From the NCBI GenBank assembly GCA_045537045.1, contig JAZSOS010000006.1, positions 1 through 41,305 of the forward strand: a DNA stretch of 41,305 nucleotides, given 5' to 3'. This stretch comes from SIG480 sp045537045. Its GTDB lineage: Bacteria > Bacillota > Clostridia > Oscillospirales > JAAYXM01. This document shows positions 15,218-22,762 of the stretch, one piece after another. Numbering within the stretch: position 1 is the first letter of the stretch; every line of letters starts with the position of its first letter. The position numbers and the translations under genes are program-made. The notes below the pieces were generated by a model that did no database searches, had not been told where the DNA came from, and worked only from the letters and a program-made list of their open reading frames with translations.

Positions 15218-17803
15218 ATGAATATGCAGAAACTTACCAAAAAGTCAATTGACGCAATACAGGACGCACGAAGCTGTGCCCTTGAATACGGCAATCCCCA
15301 GATAGAGCAGGAGCATCTGCTTTTTGCGCTTGTTTCGCAGGACGGCGGTCTTATTCCCGAGCTTCTGAAAAAACTCGGTGCAGCTGGCCTTCGCGATGAC
15401 GTGCGCTCGCTTATAGAAAGGCTTGCAAAGGTCTCCGGCGGCTCTGACGTATATGTCTCCCGCGATGCGGAAGCCGCGCTTAATGCCGCGGAAAAACGCG
15501 CAGAAAGCCTTCGGGATGAATATATCTCCGTAGAGCATATTATGCTTGGGCTTCTCGATGTGCCCTCGTCTTCCCTCAAAAAGCTTTTCGATGCAAACGG
15601 GATTACTACCAATAAGTTTTTACAGGTTCTTGCCGAGGTGCGCGGCAATGCGCGCGTAACATCTGATGACCCCGAAAGCACATATGATGCACTTAAAAAG
15701 TACGGCACAGACTTAACCGCGCTTGCACGGGATAAGAAGCTTGACCCCGTAATCGGGCGCGATACAGAGATACGCAATGTTATACGCATTCTCTCGCGTA
15801 AAACTAAAAACAACCCTGTTCTCATCGGTGAGCCGGGTGTCGGCAAAACAGCTATTGCTGAGGGACTTGCCTCACGCATTGTCCGCGGTGATGTTCCCGA
15901 AACGCTTCGCGACCGCACGATATTCTCTCTTGATATGGGCGCACTTATCGCAGGTGCAAAATTCCGCGGCGAATTTGAGGAAAGATTAAAGGCAGTTTTA
16001 AATGAAATAAAGTCAAGCGACGGCAAAATCATTCTCTTTATAGATGAGCTTCACACCATCGTGGGCGCAGGTAAAACAGACGGTGCAATGGACGCGGGGA
16101 ATCTCTTAAAACCGCTTCTTGCAAGGGGCGAGCTTCACTGCATCGGCGCAACAACGCTTAACGAATACCGCCTTTACATTGAAAAAGATGCCGCACTGGA
16201 ACGCCGTTTCCAGCCGGTGCTTGTCGATGAACCCACAGTTGAAGATACAATATCCATCCTTCGCGGAATCCGCGAGCGATATGAGATTTTCCACGGCGTT
16301 AAAATTCAGGATCAGGCGCTTATCTCTGCCGCTGTCCTCTCATCACGCTATATATCAGACCGCTTCCTTCCCGACAAGGCAATTGACCTTGTTGACGAGG
16401 CGTGCGCGATGATACGCACTGAAATTGATTCAATGCCCGCAGAGCTTGACGATATCTCCCGCCGCATCATGCAGCACGAGATAGAAGAAGCTGCTCTGCT
16501 TCGCGAAAAGGATGAAGCATCGCACGAGCATCTTGAGGAAATACAGCGCGAGCTTTCCGAGATGAGAAGTGACTTTGCCGAAATGCGTGCAAAGTGGGAA
16601 AACGAAAAAGGCTCTATCGAAAAGCTGAAAACACTTCGCGCAGAGCTTGAAAATCTGAACACCGAAATTGAACGCGCAGAGGAAAAGTATGACCTCAACC
16701 GCGCGGCAGAGCTTAAATACGGACGTTTGCCGCAGCTTCGCGCCGAGATTGAACAGGCAGAAAAGGCGGCAGAAGCCGCCGAGGGACAAAGCAATCTTCT
16801 CCGCGACAAGGTCACGGATGAGGAAATAGCAAAAATAATTGGCCGCTGGACAGGCATACCCGTATCAAAGCTTTTGGAGAGCGAGCGTGAAAAGCTCCTT
16901 GCTCTTTCCGATATTCTTCACAAGCGTGTTGTCGGTCAGGATGAAGCGGTAACCGTGGTAAGCGAGGCTATTCTGCGCTCACGCGCTGGTATTGCCGACC
17001 CGAAAAAGCCAATCGGCTCCTTTCTGTTCCTCGGCCCGACCGGTGTCGGCAAGACTGAGCTTGCAAAGGCGCTTTCCGAAGCTCTTTTTGACGATGAAAA
17101 GAACCTTGTCCGCATAGATATGTCGGAATATATGGAGAAGCACTCCGTGTCCCGCCTTGTCGGCGCACCTCCCGGATATATCGGTTACGAAGAAGGCGGC
17201 CAGCTTACGGAAGCCGTACGCAAAAAACCGTATTCTGTTGTCCTCTTTGATGAAATTGAAAAGGCACATCCGGATGTGTTTAACATTCTGCTTCAGGTGC
17301 TTGACGACGGACGCATCACCGACTCTCAGGGACGATCGGTTGATTTTAAAAACTCAATTATCATCCTCACCTCTAACCTCGGCTCGGATATAATCCTTGA
17401 CGGAATTACCGCCGACGGAGATATTGCTGTGGATGCGAGAGAGCGTGTTTCTTCCCTTCTGAAAATGCAGTTCCGCCCCGAGTTTTTAAACCGTCTTGAT
17501 GAAATCGTATTCTACCGTCCGCTTACGCGCCAGGATATAACAAACATCTTAAAGCTTATGTTTGCCGATTTGCAAAAGCGGCTTGACGCGCAAAAGCTTA
17601 CTCTTGAGGTCACCGATGCCGCATGCGATTATATAATTGAAAACGGCTTCGAGCCGATATACGGCGCACGTCCGCTCCGCCGCTTTATCCAAAGCAGGGT
17701 TGAAACGCTGGTCGGACGGCTGATAATTGCCGAGGCACCGGCAGAAAAGAGCGTGATCATCGTTGATTTGAAGGATGGCGTGCTTTGCGCTTCTGTGAAA
17801 TAG
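15218..17803 (+). CDS. clpB: ClpB protein disaggregase (Hsp100 AAA+ chaperone)
   Basis: Full-length 861-aa ClpB, a hexameric ATPase that threads aggregated proteins with help from DnaK. Order: N-domain with two Clp-N repeats (1-145), NBD1 with Walker A GEPGVGKT (about 203-210), a coiled-coil middle domain rich in Glu, Lys and Arg (about 400-530), and NBD2 with Walker A GPTGVGKT (about 605-612) and the pore-loop GAPPGYIGYEEGG (about 648-660). The presence of the long middle domain separates it from ClpC and ClpA. The ATG at 15218 has AAAGGAGG upstream. It has its own promoter and terminator and so is monocistronic. Confidence 0.97.
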   Translation: MNMQKLTKKSIDAIQDARSCALEYGNPQIEQEHLLFALVSQDGGLIPELLKKLGAAGLRDDVRSLIERLAKVSGGSDVYVSRDAEAALNAAEKRAESLRDEYISVEHIMLGLLDVPSSSLKKLFDANGITTNKFLQVLAEVRGNARVTSDDPESTYDALKKYGTDLTALARDKKLDPVIGRDTEIRNVIRILSRKTKNNPVLIGEPGVGKTAIAEGLASRIVRGDVPETLRDRTIFSLDMGALIAGAKFRGEFEERLKAVLNEIKSSDGKIILFIDELHTIVGAGKTDGAMDAGNLLKPLLARGELHCIGATTLNEYRLYIEKDAALERRFQPVLVDEPTVEDTISILRGIRERYEIFHGVKIQDQALISAAVLSSRYISDRFLPDKAIDLVDEACAMIRTEIDSMPAELDDISRRIMQHEIEEAALLREKDEASHEHLEEIQRELSEMRSDFAEMRAKWENEKGSIEKLKTLRAELENLNTEIERAEEKYDLNRAAELKYGRLPQLRAEIEQAEKAAEAAEGQSNLLRDKVTDEEIAKIIGRWTGIPVSKLLESEREKLLALSDILHKRVVGQDEAVTVVSEAILRSRAGIADPKKPIGSFLFLGPTGVGKTELAKALSEALFDDEKNLVRIDMSEYMEKHSVSRLVGAPPGYIGYEEGGQLTEAVRKKPYSVVLFDEIEKAHPDVFNILLQVLDDGRITDSQGRSVDFKNSIIILTSNLGSDIILDGITADGDIAVDARERVSSLLKMQFRPEFLNRLDEIVFYRPLTRQDITNILKLMFADLQKRLDAQKLTLEVTDAACDYIIENGFEPIYGARPLRRFIQSRVETLVGRLIIAEAPAEKSVIIVDLKDGVLCASVK

Positions 17804-17816
17804 AACAATGTATCAC

Positions 17817-17842
17817 AAAGGGGACCTCTTGCGGTCCCCTTT
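17817..17842 (+). terminator. Terminator after clpB
   Basis: AAAGGGGACC / GGTCCCCTTT forms a perfect 10-bp stem around TCTTGC, 13 bp past the clpB stop. The T-run is short. Confidence 0.75.
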
Positions 17843-17890
17843 GAAACCCCACGCTTTGTCGCTGATAAAGCAGCGGATAAAATGTTTCCA

Positions 17891-17910
17891 TGTCATCCTG
17901 AGCGGAGCGG
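17891..17910. repeat. Fragment of a dispersed TCATCCTGAGCGGAGCG-type repeat
   Basis: The words TGTCATCCTGAGCGGAGCG resemble a short dispersed intergenic repeat that I have seen in many Clostridia and other bacterial genomes. Only this partial copy is visible, so the assignment rests on recall and not on a second copy in the window. Confidence 0.35.
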
Positions 17911-17978
17911 ATGTGGTATAATATATTTAAGAAAAAAGCAAATGACAACAAGAAAGGAAGATATATTATACCACATCC
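17909..17978. repeat. 70-bp element with perfect 18-bp inverted repeats
   Basis: GGATGTGGTATAATATAT (17909-17926) and ATATATTATACCACATCC (17961-17978) are exact complements around a 34-bp AG-rich spacer. Each arm contains an extended -10 (TGGTATAAT) pointing inward, but neither has a -35 at the right distance. It lies next to the antitoxin-RNA promoter. It could be a small non-autonomous element, or a structural part of the toxin-antitoxin locus. Confidence 0.75.
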
Positions 17979-17986
17979 ACGAAAAA

Positions 17987-18019
17987 ACGGTTGACAAATC
18001 AACCGTATCAATATATAAT
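17987..18019 (+). promoter_or_regulatory. Consensus promoter of a small RNA, with a palindrome over its -35
   Basis: TTGACA (17991-17996), 17 bp, TATAAT (18014-18019) is a perfect consensus. The palindrome ACGGTTGA-CAAA-TCAACCGT (17987-18006) covers the -35 and is a candidate repressor site. Confidence 0.85.
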
Positions 18020-18025
18020 ATAAAT

Positions 18026-18105
18026 ACAAAGAGGCTACTGGCAGACGGTCAGCCCGTGATATCAGTCAAAATAACCGAACCTTGGCCGGGGCGGTTATTT
18101 TTTTG
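18026..18105 (+). ncRNA. Candidate antitoxin small RNA, about 80 nt
   Basis: Predicted transcript from the consensus promoter at 17991-18019 to the hairpin with seven T at 18068-18105. It carries no credible coding frame. It runs convergent to the 28-aa toxin gene and overlaps the toxin stop codon and mRNA 3' end, so the two RNAs share complementary 3' sequence including the terminator loop. That is the layout of RatA/TxpA and SR4/BsrG type I systems of Bacillus. Promoter and terminator are seen; the antitoxin role is inferred. Confidence 0.65.
18068..18105. terminator. Shared bidirectional terminator of toxin mRNA and small RNA
   Basis: AAATAACCG (18069-18077) and CGGTTATTT (18092-18100) pair around a 14-base GC-rich loop, with TTTTTTT rightward and TTTT leftward. 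The stop codon of the toxin gene (18095-18097) lies within the right arm. Confidence 0.85.
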
Positions 18106-18181
18106 TCTGAAAATACAGACCAATAAGCGCTATGACTATTAAACAAATTTGCAGAAAATCCTGCAAGGTTATGTACATCAT
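18095..18181 (-). CDS. Putative holin-like type I toxin peptide, 28 aa
   Basis: A very short gene encoding MMYITLQDFLQICLIV followed by IALIGLYFQTKK. It has the full hallmark of the TxpA/holin-like toxin group of Firmicutes: a few polar residues, one membrane-spanning helix (about residues 9-24) and a basic lysine end. Such peptides insert in the membrane and arrest growth when their antisense RNA is absent. It has a near-consensus promoter (18290-18319), a leader of about 100 nt with a 5'-end hairpin, a strong AAAGGAGG site ten bases before ATG ATG, and a convergent small RNA across its 3' end. The first ATG (18181) is chosen by spacing. Too short for most gene finders. Family assignment is by pattern and context and has not been searched. 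Confidence 0.75.
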   Translation of the reverse strand: MMYITLQDFLQICLIVIALIGLYFQTKK

Positions 18182-18190
18182 AAGCACTCG

Positions 18191-18220
18191 CCCTCCTTTC
18201 CGGAGGGAAAATGCCCTCCG
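18191..18220 (-). promoter_or_regulatory. Two-way RNA switch that can hide the toxin Shine-Dalgarno site
   Basis: On the minus strand three blocks follow each other: CGGAGGG (18214-18220), CCCTCCG (18201-18207) and AAAGGAGGG (18191-18199, the ribosome-binding site). The middle block can pair perfectly with either neighbour. Pairing with the first leaves the site open; pairing with the third hides it. The two hairpins exclude each other. Confidence 0.7.
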
Positions 18221-18269
18221 TGATTACGAAAGGGCTAACCGCCTACCCGTTTGTGGTAGCTCTCTTTGT

Positions 18270-18319
18270 GCTTGTCTCCAAGCTTCTATATTGTAGCACA
18301 AAGCACTTTACTATGTCAA
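18270..18319 (-). promoter_or_regulatory. Toxin promoter and 5'-end stabilising hairpin
   Basis: TTGACA (18314-18319), 18 bp, TACAAT (18290-18295) on the minus strand. The transcript would begin near 18283 directly at a hairpin GCTTG-GAGA-CAAGC (18270-18283), a feature that protects many type I toxin mRNAs from decay. Confidence 0.8.
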
Positions 18320-18334
18320 GCCCACAACATACGC

Positions 18335-18371
18335 CGAAACACCCGCGGGAAAAATCCCCGCGGGTGTTTCG
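18335..18371. terminator. Terminator between the SLH/beta-solenoid gene and the toxin promoter
   Basis: Perfect 15-bp stem CGAAACACCCGCGGG and its complement around a 7-base loop. It lies 36 bp past the SLH stop and just upstream of the toxin promoter, so it would shield the toxin gene from read-through. Confidence 0.8.
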
Positions 18372-18407
18372 TAAAGTGGGCACGAAAAGATGGAAAAATA
18401 ATCTTAG

Positions 18408-20405
18408 TTATTGTGCTGCAACAATTAAGCGAAGCCTAAATGGCTTGCCGTCGATTGTACCGTCAAATGTAGCAGTGATTTTTTCGGCATCTTTTGCGCA
18501 TTCAATGCCAAATCCTTCTTTGAAGGTATCTTCATAAGCAACATACATATCGTAAGCCAGTATCATGTTTTCCACAAGGGACTCATGAGTAAGCGCATCT
18601 CCGTTAATCGGAACAAGAGCATCGTCATTGGTGTTCGCTTCAGTATCCAAAATGCCTGCGATAATGCTTGCAAGCGTTACTTCTGTATCTGAGTCAAAAG
18701 AAACAAGTTTCTGTACGCAATCAACAGCTTTACCTGCTTTTGTCTCAACAAACAGTATCTCATATTCCTGCTCAAGAGCTTCGTCTCTAAAGTCAAACTC
18801 TACAACCTGAATATCACTCTCGGTTTTAATATCAGCCACGAAATTGTCGCCGCCCTTACGAGTGATGTATGTGCCGCCTTCAACAAGCTCTACAGGAGTA
18901 GAAACAGTTGTATTTCCGCTTGAACTACCTGGGAGAGAAGCAGGCCCATTATTTTTGTCGTTGCTTCCATCCGGTCCCTGGCCTTCGTTCTTACCATCAT
19001 CCTTGCCGCTGTCAGTCTTATCATCGCCTGTGCTCGGCTTTGTTGTATCATCTGTTCCCGGCTTTGTTGCAGGGCTGTTGTCTGTTACGTTTGTGTTCGG
19101 AGTCTCAACCTTGGAATCATAGCCGTTGACCGTAGCATTGCCTACGTCACCGGAGCCTGTAACCTTGGAGGACTCACCGTTAACCGTTACGTTCTCAACC
19201 TTAGCGCCCTTGTCAACAGCAACGTTTGTGTTGTTACCCTCTGTCTTAACGCTGTCAACCTTTGTTCCCTCGGTAACCTTAACTGTGTTGTCAGAACCGT
19301 TAACGGTAACTTCTTCAGCGTCCTTGTTGATAACAACTTCGTTCTTGGAGGAGTCAATAACAACTTCCTTAGCGGGAACGTCGATTTCAACGTCGTTTGC
19401 GTTTTCAGCAACAACAACCTTCGGAACTTCTACGCCCTCAGCAGCAGTAACCTTGGAAGCACCGGTCGGATTACCGACAACAACTTGTGCAGCTGTTGTG
19501 CCTTGATTGAGGTTAACATCACCGCCGCGGATAACGATACGGCCGGTAACTGTAACGTTGGAAAGGTCAATGTTCTGGGCGCCGACAGCATCTGTGATGA
19601 TGAGGTCGCCTTCGATTGTTGCACCGGAAAGGTCAGCAGTAGCATCGTTTACGATAATGCTGCCGGTAACCTTCTTGCCGGAGTAATTAGCACTTGTGTT
19701 TACAAAGAGGCAAGCAACGCGGTCAAGCATTGCAGCAAACTCTGCACGTGTAACGTTGTCCTGCGGACGGAGAGTCTTTGTGTTGTCGCCGCGAACAACC
19801 TCGGCATCAATAAGAGCGTTTGTTGCGTTCTTTGCCCAGGATGAAACCTTGCTGTTGTCTACAAAATCTGCCGCTGCATCTGTGTCTGCGGAGAAAAGGA
19901 ATGTACGTGCAAGAATTGTAAATGTCTGCTCACGTGTGATGGGGCTGTTCGGCATCATCTTATCGCCGGAACCGTTGATAATCTTAACAGCAACACCAGA
20001 CTGAAGTGCCTCGTAGTACCACTGTCCTGCAACAACGTCAACATAATGCTCAATCTGAGCCTTTGTTGCGTGTGCACCGAGAACGCGAACCATCATTGTG
20101 ACCATCTCTGCACGTGTGAGAGAGTCATCCGGACGAATTTTGTTATCGTGGCCTGTCATTGTGCCATTGTTGACAGCACAGTTAAGACCCTGATACTTCC
20201 AGCTGTCAAAAGCCGGAGCATCAGCAAAAGCGTCAAGAGCGTGTTCATCGTGATGAGTGTCAATTGTTTCGCTTTCAGGTGCGGTAGCTGTTACAAGGTC
20301 AGCCGTACCTGCGTTTGTGAGTGTGTCTTCTGCGGCTGCAGCAAATGTAAGGAGCATTGCGATGCTGAGAACTGCTGCGAGCATGATTTTCAATGTTTTT
20401 TTCAT
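18408..20405 (-). CDS. SLH-domain surface protein with beta-solenoid repeats, 665 aa
   Basis: Secreted envelope protein. Signal peptide at 1-25 (MKKTLKIMLAAVLSIAMLL, then Ala-rich). Three SLH repeats at about 45-220, e.g. KIRPDDSLTRAEMVTMMVR and TLRPQDNVTRAEFAAML. Then about 225-420 is a run of short, roughly 20-residue, Val/Asn/Gly/Thr-rich units (GSIIVNDATADLSGATIEGD, then VTVNGSDNTVKV and VTVNGESSKVTGSG), which suggests a right-handed beta-solenoid. A Thr/Asp/Gly/Pro linker (about 425-500) and a C-terminal domain of about 160 aa follow. The ATG at 20405 has AAGGAAGG upstream; a GTG at 20417 sits too close to it. Only 57 bp separate it from cpsB and I see no promoter there, so it may be the last gene of the cps operon. 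Role of the C-terminal domain unknown. Confidence 0.83.
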   Translation of the reverse strand: MKKTLKIMLAAVLSIAMLLTFAAAAEDTLTNAGTADLVTATAPESETIDTHHDEHALDAFADAPAFDSWKYQGLNCAVNNGTMTGHDNKIRPDDSLTRAEMVTMMVRVLGAHATKAQIEHYVDVVAGQWYYEALQSGVAVKIINGSGDKMMPNSPITREQTFTILARTFLFSADTDAAADFVDNSKVSSWAKNATNALIDAEVVRGDNTKTLRPQDNVTRAEFAAMLDRVACLFVNTSANYSGKKVTGSIIVNDATADLSGATIEGDLIITDAVGAQNIDLSNVTVTGRIVIRGGDVNLNQGTTAAQVVVGNPTGASKVTAAEGVEVPKVVVAENANDVEIDVPAKEVVIDSSKNEVVINKDAEEVTVNGSDNTVKVTEGTKVDSVKTEGNNTNVAVDKGAKVENVTVNGESSKVTGSGDVGNATVNGYDSKVETPNTNVTDNSPATKPGTDDTTKPSTGDDKTDSGKDDGKNEGQGPDGSNDKNNGPASLPGSSSGNTTVSTPVELVEGGTYITRKGGDNFVADIKTESDIQVVEFDFRDEALEQEYEILFVETKAGKAVDCVQKLVSFDSDTEVTLASIIAGILDTEANTNDDALVPINGDALTHESLVENMILAYDMYVAYEDTFKEGFGIECAKDAEKITATFDGTIDGKPFRLRLIVAAQ

Positions 20406-20462
20406 AGTGTTAAACACCTTCCTTGAAAAATTTTCCTATTGCAGGCAATGTGTGATATTGCC

Positions 20463-21167
20463 TTACAGACTTAATTTAATTTGCCGTGACTTATCGCGCG
20501 GCGTGATGATTTTTTCTGCATTCGCGGTAAGATACGGCATCATCTTGCCTATCTTCTTCACCGCATATGCGAAATCCTTATATGACAGCTTACCGTCACC
20601 GTGCGTATCGCTTCCGAGGACATGAACAGCATCATCCGCGATAAGGTCGAGATAATACCGTCTGTGATGCCTTGAATCCAGAAGTGCCGAAGCATTCATC
20701 TGAACGTCAATGTTAAGCTTTAATATCTTTTCCCGTCCGATATGGGATATTCTGTCTATGTGTGCACAAACGGGACGTAAACGCTGCTCCCGGATGATTC
20801 CCATAACCGCATCAAGTGTCCAGCACGGCCACGGCTCGGGCGGAAACTCAATCAGAATGTAATCAGACTCGCCGATACAAAGCTTTTTAAGATCCGGTTC
20901 CTTATCAATATTTATCCCAAGCTGAACCTCTGCCGCCTTCACAATTTTTATCCCGCTTGTGTTCACGGCACAAAGCTCATCATACGCTTTTTCGCGTCGC
21001 GCCAGAAAATCCGGAATGTTATCCACGTCAGGGTAAAAATGCGGCGTGGCAACAATGGTGCTTACACCTGCGGCCTTGGCATACTCAAGCTGAGAAAGGC
21101 TCATCCCGAGACTGTCGGAGCCGTGGTCGGCACCGGGCAAAATGTGAGAGTGAAAATCAATATACAT
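20463..21167 (-). CDS. cpsB: CpsB/YwqE-type protein-tyrosine phosphatase (PHP family)
   Basis: A 234-aa manganese-dependent tyrosine phosphatase that removes phosphate from the BY-kinase tail and so resets polysaccharide export. Metal-binding motifs are DFHSHILPGADHGSDSL (residues 4-20), ATPHFYPDVDN (about 40-50), AEVQLGINID (about 77) and LGSDTHGDG (about 190-198). The ATG is preceded by AAGGAAT. It starts 3 bp after the cpsD stop in the order cpsC-cpsD-cpsB, so activator, kinase and phosphatase are made from one mRNA. Confidence 0.92.
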   Translation of the reverse strand: MYIDFHSHILPGADHGSDSLGMSLSQLEYAKAAGVSTIVATPHFYPDVDNIPDFLARREKAYDELCAVNTSGIKIVKAAEVQLGINIDKEPDLKKLCIGESDYILIEFPPEPWPCWTLDAVMGIIREQRLRPVCAHIDRISHIGREKILKLNIDVQMNASALLDSRHHRRYYLDLIADDAVHVLGSDTHGDGKLSYKDFAYAVKKIGKMMPYLTANAEKIITPRDKSRQIKLSL

Positions 21168-21170
21168 AGC

Positions 21171-21932
21171 TTATTCCTTTGGCGGAAGGCTATATCCGTA
21201 AGTATAACCGTAACGTGCCTTGTACTTGCGTCTGTAGCGGTACTGCGTGAAGAGCGAATCACCGACAGAGTCGTTAAGGATAAAGCCGAGGATTTTTGCA
21301 CCGACACGCTCAAGGCTGTCTATCGACTGCTTTACAACCTCTAATGCCACCGTATTCTCACGGACAACAAATACAACACCGTCAAGCTTGCTTGCGATAA
21401 TCGCAAGGTCTGTAACAACGTGTATCGGCGGGGTGTCGATAAATATATAGTCATACTCGTCACGAATCTGTGAGAGAACCTCGTCAAAGATAGTGGTCAT
21501 AAGAAGCTCCGGCGGGCTTGGCGGAATTGTTCCGACAGGCAACACCCAGAGGTTTTCATATTCCGTTTTTGATATCGGAAGCTCCTTTATAAAGCCTCCG
21601 AGCTTATCGGAAAAACCGGGAGATGACGGAATTTCAAAGTAGCGGTGTACACGCGGCTTTCTCATATCCATATCAATTACAAGAACCTTGTGGCCGGTCT
21701 GGGAAAACGCAACGGCAGTATTTAAGCACGTTGTCGTTTTTCCTTCGTTTGCCGTTGAGCTTGTAAACGCAATTACCTTCTTATTGCCGGAAAGCATGAA
21801 CATAAGGTTGGTGCGCATGGATTTGTACGCCTCGTTGATAATGAACGGGCTGTTTTCCGTCAGAAGCTCGCTTTTGACATATGTACTGATCTTTTTTTTC
21901 TTTTTAAGAAAAGGGATATTTATACGTCCCAT
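21171..21932 (-). CDS. cpsD: CpsD/CapB-type bacterial tyrosine kinase (BY-kinase)
   Basis: A 253-aa cytoplasmic kinase that regulates capsule or exopolysaccharide assembly by autophosphorylating a tyrosine cluster. It has the BY-kinase Walker A STANEGKTTTCLN (about 58-70), Walker A' VLVIDMDMRKP (about 84-94) and Walker B YIFIDTPP (about 160-167). The C-terminal tail QYRYRRKYKARYGYTYGY contains seven tyrosines, the autophosphorylation cluster. As in other Firmicutes it lacks membrane segments, which are supplied by the separate CpsC protein. Its start overlaps the cpsC stop by one base. Confidence 0.94.
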   Translation of the reverse strand: MGRINIPFLKKKKKISTYVKSELLTENSPFIINEAYKSMRTNLMFMLSGNKKVIAFTSSTANEGKTTTCLNTAVAFSQTGHKVLVIDMDMRKPRVHRYFEIPSSPGFSDKLGGFIKELPISKTEYENLWVLPVGTIPPSPPELLMTTIFDEVLSQIRDEYDYIFIDTPPIHVVTDLAIIASKLDGVVFVVRENTVALEVVKQSIDSLERVGAKILGFILNDSVGDSLFTQYRYRRKYKARYGYTYGYSLPPKE

Positions 21933-22651
21933 CAGCCAACCCTCCTTCTGCGCTTTACCTTACCGCCGGACAGCGTCTTTTCCGCAAGCTTGAATGACGG
22001 AACGATGCCGATGATGGGAAGGTCAAAGTTTTCGGAGAGGACAAACTCGCTCTTAACGCGGTTGTCAAGTCCCTCCGTAAGGAGAATTATGAAAACCGTA
22101 AGCATAGCGCCAAGCATGGCCCCGAGCACGGTGTTTCGCGAAATATTTGGGGACGAGGGGGAAAGCGGAAGCGTCGCATAGTCGATAATTGATACGGCGC
22201 CAGCGTTCATAACACGCTTAATCTCACTCGGCGCGACCTTGAGAATTGTATCTGCAATAATCTGCGCCTCGGTGGGGTCATCATGAGTAACGGAAACACG
22301 GAAAACCTCAGTAGAGGAAACCGCTTCCGCAGAAATCATTCTCTTGATTTCTGTTGAGGTATAGTCAAGCCCCGACTGCTCTGCAACCTTGTCAAGAACG
22401 GTTCGGCTGTTGAGGATGACAACGAACGTGTTGACAAGCTCACGCGATACGCTTACATCACTGGTGGTAACGATGGAAGACTTACGCTCTGACATATTTG
22501 ATATGTAAAGAAGCGCCTGAGACGTATACAGCGGGGTGACAAAAAAGAGATTGCTTATCAGAAAAAGCACGCCACTGAGCGTCGTGACTGTAACTATCAG
22601 CCAAATTTTAGAGAAAAGAACCGATATGGTTTTTTTCAGATCCAGTTCCAT
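21932..22651 (-). CDS. cpsC: CpsC/CapA-type Wzz-domain chain-length regulator and kinase activator
   Basis: A 239-aa membrane protein with two transmembrane helices (about 18-38 and about 180-200) and an extracytoplasmic Wzz domain between them, followed by a short cytoplasmic tail ending in KVKRRRRVG. The segment ELDLKKTISVLFSKIWLIV is the typical N-terminus. The Pro-rich PLSPSSPNISRNTVLGAML motif before the second helix is the Wzz signature. The tail of such proteins binds and activates the BY-kinase encoded next. The ATG at 22651 is chosen with AGGAAGGAAG upstream; an in-frame start at 22684 lies too close to the promoter. Confidence 0.92.
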   Translation of the reverse strand: MELDLKKTISVLFSKIWLIVTVTTLSGVLFLISNLFFVTPLYTSQALLYISNMSERKSSIVTTSDVSVSRELVNTFVVILNSRTVLDKVAEQSGLDYTSTEIKRMISAEAVSSTEVFRVSVTHDDPTEAQIIADTILKVAPSEIKRVMNAGAVSIIDYATLPLSPSSPNISRNTVLGAMLGAMLTVFIILLTEGLDNRVKSEFVLSENFDLPIIGIVPSFKLAEKTLSGGKVKRRRRVG

Positions 22652-22698
22652 TGGTCTTATAACTTCCTTCCTGCGAGAGTACACTTTACAGTATTATA

Positions 22699-22727
22699 AG
22701 TATACCACCTGATGCCTTAAAAATCAA
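22699..22727 (-). promoter_or_regulatory. Promoter of the cpsCDB operon
   Basis: TTGATT (22722-22727), 17 bp, TATACT (22699-22704) on the minus strand. The cps genes thus have a transcript separate from the upstream dehydratase. Confidence 0.75.
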
Positions 22728-22762
22728 CACTTTTTAGAGAAATCCAATAACTTTTTTTCGAC

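Noticed and set aside
14916..15221. A 101-codon frame between tadA and clpB
   Set aside because: It runs through a perfect 18-bp terminator and the clpB promoter, and has no ribosome-binding site or domain.
15190..16032. A 280-codon minus-strand frame across the start of clpB
   Set aside because: Ser/Arg-rich shadow translation; it covers the clpB promoter leader and N-domain and has no ribosome-binding site.
17882..18142. An 86-codon plus-strand frame covering the inverted-repeat element and small RNA
   Set aside because: It would read through a consensus promoter, a -35 palindrome and a terminator. The RNA signals explain the region better.
18211..18537. A 108-codon plus-strand frame antisense to the toxin leader
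   Set aside because: It crosses the toxin promoter, a perfect 15-bp terminator and the end of the SLH gene. Composition changes at each of these points.
19126..19506. A Val/Thr/Ser/Leu-rich 126-codon plus-strand frame
   Set aside because: It is the reverse translation of the beta-solenoid repeats of the SLH protein.
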